64,000 bases of DNA from Maratus speciosus. Its lineage: Eukaryota > Arthropoda > Arachnida > Araneae > Salticidae. The DNA is taken from assembly GCA_963932465.1 (NCBI GenBank), contig OZ010792.1:283571836-283635835 (forward strand), in the 5' to 3' direction. Below are positions 58,068 to 64,000 of this stretch, piece after piece. The position numbers and the translations under genes are program-made. The notes beneath the pieces were generated by a model that saw only the letters and a list, made by a program, of their open reading frames with translations, did no database searches and was not told the DNA's origin. Each line of letters opens with the position of its first letter. Within the stretch, counting starts at the first letter, position 1.

Positions 58068-58255
58068 CAGTGGTGTAGTCGTAAAAAAAACAGAGGATAT
58101 ACGCTCTAAGCAGAGGGTATACGCTCAAGACAGAGCGTATACCCTAGAGTGTATTTACTATAGCTTTCTTGAGAAACAGAGGGTATACGGTGTTCCTTAA
58201 AAAAATCCAGAGGGTATACGGCGTATACCCCCGTATACCCTCCACTACATCCCTG
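58068..58255. mobile_element. 188-bp hAT-type MITE, copy 2, with perfect 8-bp TSD
   Basis: Same length and interior as 40914-41101. Ends CAGTGGTGTAGTCG and CACTACATCCCTG. The perfect 8-mer GTTTGTAC flanks it at 58060-58067 and 58256-58263. Confidence 0.93.
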
Positions 58256-58263
58256 GTTTGTAC

Positions 58264-58734
58264 ACAGGAATACGACGAAAATTCTAATATCTGATCATCT
58301 ACTGTGCTTCAAAATGAGTGATGTGGACAAAAATAGGATTAGAAATGAATGCGGATCAGGGGCGCCATTTCAGAACTTTCTTAGGGGGAGGGGGCAAAGA
58401 TTTTTTGAGGGAAGTTTTATAGCTAAGTGTAGGATCCGCTACCCCCCCCCCCCCCGAGAAACGTAAACTGAATGACGCTTACATAAACAGTAAAAAAATA
58501 CGGAAACTCAAGAACTAATGAAATATTTCGTTTTAAACAGGTTTCCGTCTTAGCAGGTAAAATTTCAATATATTGAATATGAAATTTTTTCTTTTTAGAC
58601 AGGAGCTTTTACCAAAACTACTCGAATTTGCAAGTAAAAAAGCACGTTAGTATATTATTCTAACATGAAAAATGATTCCGAATGCTTTGTAGAACCTTAA
58701 AAATGATAATAACTAATAAAATTTGCATATTTAC
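58264..58734. other. No gene seen; isolated CAGGGGCGCC end-like motif
   Basis: CAGGGGCGCCATTTCAGAAC (58357) resembles a hAT-type terminus and a C15 run follows at ~58443, but no partner end was found. Confidence 0.35.
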
Positions 58735-58919
58735 TGCAATCAGCATGTCACAAAAGTCTACATGCACTTGATTGGTAATTAATAAAATTTGCATATGAAC
58801 CTCTTTCGTTTTCACTTTTCAATTTTACTAAGCACGTGAAGTTTCGTTACGCTGATCTTCATCTTCCAAGATAGTCGGAGTATTTAATTGTATGAAAACG
58901 GTTGCATATAATGTGAAAG

Positions 58920-59853
58920 ATGAGTCAGGGAAAAGAAACGTCCTTAGAATTGCGCAATCTGGTCGTAAAATTAAGAAACGAAAATAAATCTTATGGCAAG
59001 ATTGTCAAAATTATACGAAAAAGTCGTGCAATTGTACAAATCATACTTAGAAATTATAATTCACGTGGAAATGTGCTAACTAAATCTCGATGTGTCCGTC
59101 CAAGGAAACTTAAGGACCATGATGCAAGAATTAGAGTAAGAAAAGTGAAACAAAATTCCGGAAATTAGTGCCCCACAATTAACCAGACACATTGCGATGG
59201 TAAGTGGCAAGAAAGTGCATCCAAAAATTATTCATAGATGGAAAATGACAAGAAAGTTCTGTTCCGTTCCGGAAGTATAACCAGCTTCTCCTAGCGAGCA
59301 GTCTGTAAGAAAAGGTAATTAAGCTGTTGATCGTCAAAGCCTCAACACGTATGTAAAATCACTCCATCCAAACTACGCGATGGATATTCATTATACTTTA
59401 AAATCAATTCAAATTAGTCAGTTTTTATGTTTGTGTAAGTGTCTTGTGCAGTTTTTACGTGTAAATAAAATCAATTAAAAAGAAAATTAAACATCTACAG
59501 TCCACCATACGAACAGTTCATCCAGAAACTAGTCGTTGAATTCTTCGATCGGCAGGCTTCAATGATAGAGTTCCCAGAAGGAAACCGCTCATTTCATTTG
59601 CAAACCAACAAAAAAGGCTAGATTTTGTACCTGAACATATTGACAAGGACTTTCACTTTTGGAAAACAATGTTATTTACTGGTGTCAGTTTAATATTTTT
59701 GGCTAGAGGCATTTAAAAATTTGACGAATAAAACCCCACAGAAATGAAACCAGAAAATTTGACACCAACTGTTAAAAACGGTGGTCTTGTTTTGTCAATG
59801 CCAAAAAGAATGCAAGCAGTTATAGATTCCAAGGGAGGTCCTACAAAGTATTA
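58920..59853 (+). pseudogene. Tc1-like transposase, fragmented
   Basis: 58920-59168 is the N-terminal DNA-binding part (MSQGKETSLELRNLVVKLRN, then YGKIVKIIRKSRAIVQIILR, then RPRKLKDHDARIRVRKVKQN). The family's SAPQLT phrase follows in another frame, with a GKKVHPKIIHRW helix to ~59279. After ~230 bp of unrelated sequence it resumes (~59500) with VHPETSR, RVPRRKPLISF and EHIDKDFHFWKTMLFTG; the family's first catalytic Asp (FTDES) is Gly here. The C-terminal phrase SMPKRMQAVIDSKGGPTKY ends in a stop at 59851-59853. The region with the other catalytic residues is deleted. Clearly dead. Confidence 0.85.
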
Positions 59854-59913
59854 ATTTTTAATTTTGAACCTTTAGTTATGCATAAATGTAGTATATATTA
59901 TCTGTATTTAGAC

Positions 59914-60271
59914 CAGTAAATAAGTAAATAGAAATGCTTAATTCCTCTTTAAAGAGTTAAACTTAAATTTAAACTATGTGAAAAACTACTTAAAAGATGA
60001 GACAATATTTTAAAAAAATATGTTAAATTACTTACTCACTAATACTAGACTACTAATACTATACTAGATGTTAATTACTCACCTTACTACTGTTATTAAC
60101 GTCTAATTTTCAAAATTAGACGTTAATAACAGTAGTATTTCTTATATTTCTCTGACGAAGACTATGTTTTTATAGTTGAAAGTACTAAGGTATTAAAGTA
60201 ATTTAACATCTTTTTTAAAATATTGTCTCATCTTTTAAGTAGTTTTGCACATACTTTAAGTTTAAGTTTAA
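59914..60271. mobile_element. Palindromic insertion in the Tc1 3' region
   Basis: Long inverted arms: AGTTAAACTTAAATTTAAAC ... AAAAGATGAGACAATATTTT at ~59956 pairs with the reverse complement ending TTTAAGTTTAAGTTTAACTG at ~60273. At the centre is a perfect palindrome around 60087-60137 (GTTATTAACGTCTAATTTTC / mirror). It is flanked by the direct 12-mer CTGTATTTAGAC (59902-59913, 60272-60283), a likely target duplication. Confidence 0.75.
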
Positions 60272-60469
60272 CTGTATTTAGACTTTTGTGACTATGTAAT
60301 ATCGATTTTTGCACAATTTCGCTAAATTTTAATGAGTGTTTTTTAAATTTTTTGACATGTGTCAATGTCTGAAATGTTTACTAAAATAAAGTTTTATTTT
60401 CCAAAATATAGCATTTTGTTAGATTGTTATAATTTTATGAGTGTGTGTAGACTTTTGTGACTGACTGCA

Positions 60470-60882
60470 TAATTTTTACGCTTTATTCCATCTTTGAACT
60501 AACAATTTGTAATGAAACTTAAAACTTGACACATTTAAATTATTATCTTTCACAGAAATATGATGCATATCGCAATTTGCATCTCGTTTTAGCCTTATGA
60601 AATGGCGTTAATTTTTTAAAAATCATTAAGTAAGAATTGAGGCTCGCTCAAGTGAACATTGTGCTTATGTTCAAATTTCAATTTATACAAACCGTTGCAC
60701 ATCACTGATGCTTGACTTGTTACATTTATCTTATTCTTTTTAACCGATTTCAAGACAAATAATTATCAAAAGTTTAAATTACTATAAAAAGAAACGAAAT
60801 TAATTACTTTTCTTTTTAAACTTACGCCTTACTCGTGATTCAAACTAATTCACTGTGTCATTATGAATAACTGCAAAATATT
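60470..60882. other. No gene seen
   Basis: AT-rich spacer between the Tc1-like element and the piggyBac-type MITE. Confidence 0.4.
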
Positions 60883-60886
60883 TTAA

Positions 60887-61086
60887 CCCGTTCGGAACTA
60901 CGGGTGCATATATGCACCCTGAAACATACCACAATACCAAACAGTTTGATATCAGAAAAAAAGAAAAGAAATATTGATTTTATTTAATTATGACATTTTC
61001 GTGATTTTAAAACATAAGTCAAATAATTAACAAAAAGTGGTTCCAAACGAATAAAATTTGTGTAAAAGATATTGGTTGTGAACGGG
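60887..61086. mobile_element. 200-bp piggyBac-type MITE
   Basis: TTAA|CCCGTTC at the left (TTAA 60883-60886) and GAACGGG|TTAA at the right (TTAA 61087-61090): inverted CCC/GGG ends in a TTAA duplication, the hallmark of piggyBac. A GGGTGCATATATGCACCC palindrome lies at 60902-60919. No coding. Confidence 0.88.
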
Positions 61087-61090
61087 TTAA

Positions 61091-62898
61091 TATTATGTAG
61101 TGCTATTGTATAAAACAGGTTACAAAATCAAATTGTTCATTTGCTATTTATTATTCAAGCAAAAACAACCACATAATAGTTTGACTTTTCTAATTATTTG
61201 CGATGACTATTCTGAACTTAATCTTGATCCAAATATTTATGTTCTTGTTGTTGGCTTTAACTGGCAGAAAATTATCCGGTGTTTGACTTATTAAACATTA
61301 AACTTTACGCAGTAAGAACAATTGCGATTCTTTCACTTGAGGGGTAAATGAAATTTTTCGGAATTATATCCCGTAAGTCACATCTTCAATTTTTTTTAGC
61401 ATTGTGAAGTAGATGCAAGGAACTCACCGGGACTTGAAGATGTGGATTACAAGATTTTGCACATATTGTGTAGTAACAGTGTTACTTCAGGCACATAAAC
61501 ACAATAATTTCTTTTTTTTTACTTTCACAGTTTACTCTCGTTTTGATATGTTTTGGGAGACACTTAGTTTTAATTTTATATTTTCGAATGTTTTCGATGA
61601 ACAGAACATTAAATAGTTATGAACACTTCGTTGAGGTATTGATGGTGGTTAAAAAAGATCGCTCGGAAACTCGAAGTCCAAAATTCTTACGTTTATGAAA
61701 ACAAGAAGTAATCGCAAGATAAAGTCGTGGGGGGTGGGGGGGGGGGAAGCAAACACCCCCTACTAACTCAAAAACAAATTATCGTAGAAGAAAGTTACTG
61801 GAACCGTACGATTGGAAAATCAAGTCTATTTTTAAATGATGTATATAAAATTTTCTTAGGGGACATCTACATATTAAAACGAACCCAAACTTCACTTTTT
61901 TCAATGGCAATACCCAATTTCAACAAGATATTTCAAATCATCGGTTCAAACTATGCATGGACACCAAATTTCAAGTCATTTGAATGATAATTGTTACCAT
62001 CATTGAAATTAATTTAAATGATTTTGAATTATAAACATTCAAAATTTAATGCTTCTAATGTTTAATTACATTTTCATTAATATCTCCTGAAATTATACTC
62101 TTAATGTGCTAATTTTTTGTGTAGTAATAATACTAAAATACCCTAACAAAAATACGTTGAATTTCAATTTTTATAATATTATGATATGGATTATAAAATT
62201 AATATTCGAAAAAAAAATATGAATTGCAACCTACAATTTTTTATGGATTTAGATTTATTAAGTCCTGCTTTATGGAAATCCAAAATTTAAAATTTTTCTT
62301 CCATGTAGTTTTCAGATTATGATTAAAAACGAGAAAATGATGGTTTAAGGGGCCGTCTATGATAGAAGTGACTAGATATTTTGAAATTTCTTCTGCTGTC
62401 CTGTAATCTAGCAGTCTTCAATGACTGCTTGAGTGTCGCTTAAGATGCCTTGATCAAGAAGGGACACTCCCCCCCCCCCCCCCCCACAATGTCGGCCTTT
62501 TCGATCATAGTCGGCAAATTCTGGGTAGTCAGTTTCGATCAATAAAACTCTCATACAATCGATTTTTCTTTTCAAATTTTCAGCGTTTTTTTTCTCAAAA
62601 TGTACAATAAAAACCATCAAGCCTTATCATTTGTCTTAAGATTTTTTTTTTTTTCAAAAACCCAAAGCTTGTCGCTCCGTTCTCCAATTTCCACACGTGC
62701 CAGAGTTGGCACGTAAAGCAATTTTTCTGGCACGCGAAAAAATAAATTTTATAATCATTATACGGATAGCATTCATTTTTTTCTATTAATAATCAATACA
62801 ATTTTATTCCATACGGACAGACTATCACAAAAAATGCAACTAATTTTGTATAAAGTAAAAGATCAAAAGAATTTCCTTTTCATGTTATGTTATGCAGC
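61091..62898. other. No gene seen
   Basis: AT-rich, with a G run at 61730-61747 and a C run at 62470-62486. Frames at 61100, 61413, 61727 and 62408 (minus) are not supported by domains or composition. Confidence 0.4.
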
Positions 62899-62906
62899 AT
62901 TTTCAA

Positions 62907-63576
62907 CAAAGGCGTAGGAACCGGGGGAGGTGGGGGTGGGGGGCTGTGGCTCACCCTGGAATATTTCAGACGGGCTCAGCTCCCCCGGAAGAAATTCTCG
63001 CACCACATCTGTTTACGATACATTACTGAATTAAAAAATAAAGTATATTTTTTCTAAGAAATTCACACAATAAACAACAAAGAGAAGAGAGAGATGGGGG
63101 GGTGTTGAGCACACTTGTTTGTGCCTTCACACTTTTCTCATTGTTTACAACCCTCCCGATTTCCAGAAAAAAGGGGGTCTCATATAGGTCTACTACAAAT
63201 TACCTGCACCGATAACATATTTATAAAGATGAGGCCTTGAAAATTTATTTGGAAGAGATTTGTAAAGAATTTGTAAGCAAAACAACAGAAAGAACTTTAA
63301 TTTTTGGTAAATGGAAGTGGGAGAAGCCTTAAATTTGAATATTGTATCGGGATCGCACATAAATTAAGTTTCTTTGTATCAAGTATATCTATTAAAAATT
63401 ATTTTAACTGGATTAAAGAGTTGGTGATCTTTTGATATGCTTCTATTTTATACTCCTGTTTGTGAAACGTGCAACACTATGAAGGAACCTTCCAAAATGA
63501 ACGAAATGATCCGTGCCACTAGCTTTCCGCAATATGCCCCGGCTCCCCCTGTTTGTACAAAGTTCCTACGCCACTG
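62907..63576. mobile_element. 670-bp hAT-type MITE with perfect 8-bp TSD
   Basis: Ends CAAAGGCGTAGGAAC at the left and GTTCCTACGCCACTG at the right (inverted, differing at positions 3-4). The perfect 8-mer ATTTTCAA flanks it at 62899-62906 and 63577-63584. The interior is G/C-rich near both ends (GGGGGAGGTGGGGG, GGCTCCCCC). No coding frame. Confidence 0.9.
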
Positions 63577-63584
63577 ATTTTCAA

Positions 63585-64000
63585 CATGTATTTTGCCTTT
63601 CTATATGAATTTATAAGTTGCATTTTTAAAATTAATTTTTTTAGACAGCAGATGGATCCATTTATATATGCAAAAATATAAAACTATAAAAATATGTGAA
63701 TCAGGCATAAATAAATCTCTATCGAACGCTCCTCTGAACATCAGAAAAATCTCACTAATAAATTATGGATACATTATTTAATACAACTTTGATCATTAGA
63801 ACCAGATGTTGCATTAATAATAAAGTCAAAAATTACTAAAATAAAAATTCGTATTTTTATTTCCTTGTTACAGTAAGTACTACATAAATCATATTTACGA
63901 ATTAAAATTTCATTAATTTAATAGCTTATTCCAATATACAGAGAAATCACATTTTCATTTTTAATATTTTTTAATTATTAATACACGAAAGCAACTGATT
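63585..64000. other. No gene seen
   Basis: AT-rich to the window edge. Confidence 0.4.

Larger units (their letters stand above)
58735..60469 (+). mobile_element. Tc1-like transposon, inactivated, with nested palindrome
   Basis: Left end TGCAATCAG then GTCACAAAAGTCTACA; right end TGTAGACTTTTGTGACTGAC then TGCA|TA. These inverted ends and the decayed transposase between them identify a Tc1-like element. A partial extra end motif at ~60278-60292 (TAGACTTTTGTGACTATG) suggests a rearranged 3' part. Confidence 0.8.

Overview
The window is eukaryotic, strongly AT-rich DNA with no recognisable host gene. Long non-coding stretches, tRNA-derived SINEs, R1/I-type LINEs, Helitrons, hAT, Tc1-like and piggyBac-like elements and minisatellites point to a large animal genome. 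An arthropod, possibly a spider or other arachnid, is my inference from the style of the elements and is not proven.

Layout. 1-11 kb: two related non-LTR retrotransposons in head-to-tail order. The first (A) enters from the left edge and has an uninterrupted ORF2. The second (B) has ORF1 and ORF2 but carries a frameshift in ORF1 and an in-frame stop in ORF2. 11-16 kb: Helitron remnant, a 295-bp inverted-repeat element with a perfect 8-bp target duplication, a 58-bp tandem repeat and degenerate copies of a ~320-bp repeat. 16.09-17.79 kb: tandem plus inverted array of a 279-bp unit, each carrying a tRNA-like gene, with the whole array flanked by a 14-bp direct repeat. 18.7-20.3 kb: Helitron with a second copy of the 295-bp element inside. 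20.3-23.6 kb: ~320-bp tandem repeats. 24-29.7 kb: a segmental duplication, a 41-bp minisatellite, a Helitron 5' end and small inverted-repeat elements. 29.7-32.2 kb: a Helitron inserted into a Helitron. 32.5-33.1 kb: 175-bp tandem repeats. 33.4-36.0 kb: dead ZMYM1-like hAT transposon. 38.5-39.4 kb: two SINE copies, each with its own target duplication. 40.8-42.3 kb: fragment of a transposase with an N-terminal HTH, a 188-bp hAT-type MITE and a ~500-bp palindrome.

42.4-52.2 kb is the most unusual object. It is a ~9.8-kb foldback-like element whose long terminal inverted repeats (3.0 and 4.0 kb) are built almost wholly from a ~147-bp satellite unit. Its outermost sequence is an exact inverted repeat, it is flanked by a ~10-bp direct repeat, and TTTGATCA boxes are spaced at one or two helical turns. 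No transposase is visible in its 2.9-kb centre, which itself hosts a 914-bp hAT-type element.

52-64 kb: further inverted-repeat families, a 46-bp tandem repeat, a second 188-bp MITE, a dead Tc1-like transposon interrupted by a palindromic insertion, a 200-bp piggyBac-type MITE and a 670-bp hAT-type MITE. Overall the window is a stratified set of nested mobile elements. Insertion order can be read from target duplications and interrupted copies.
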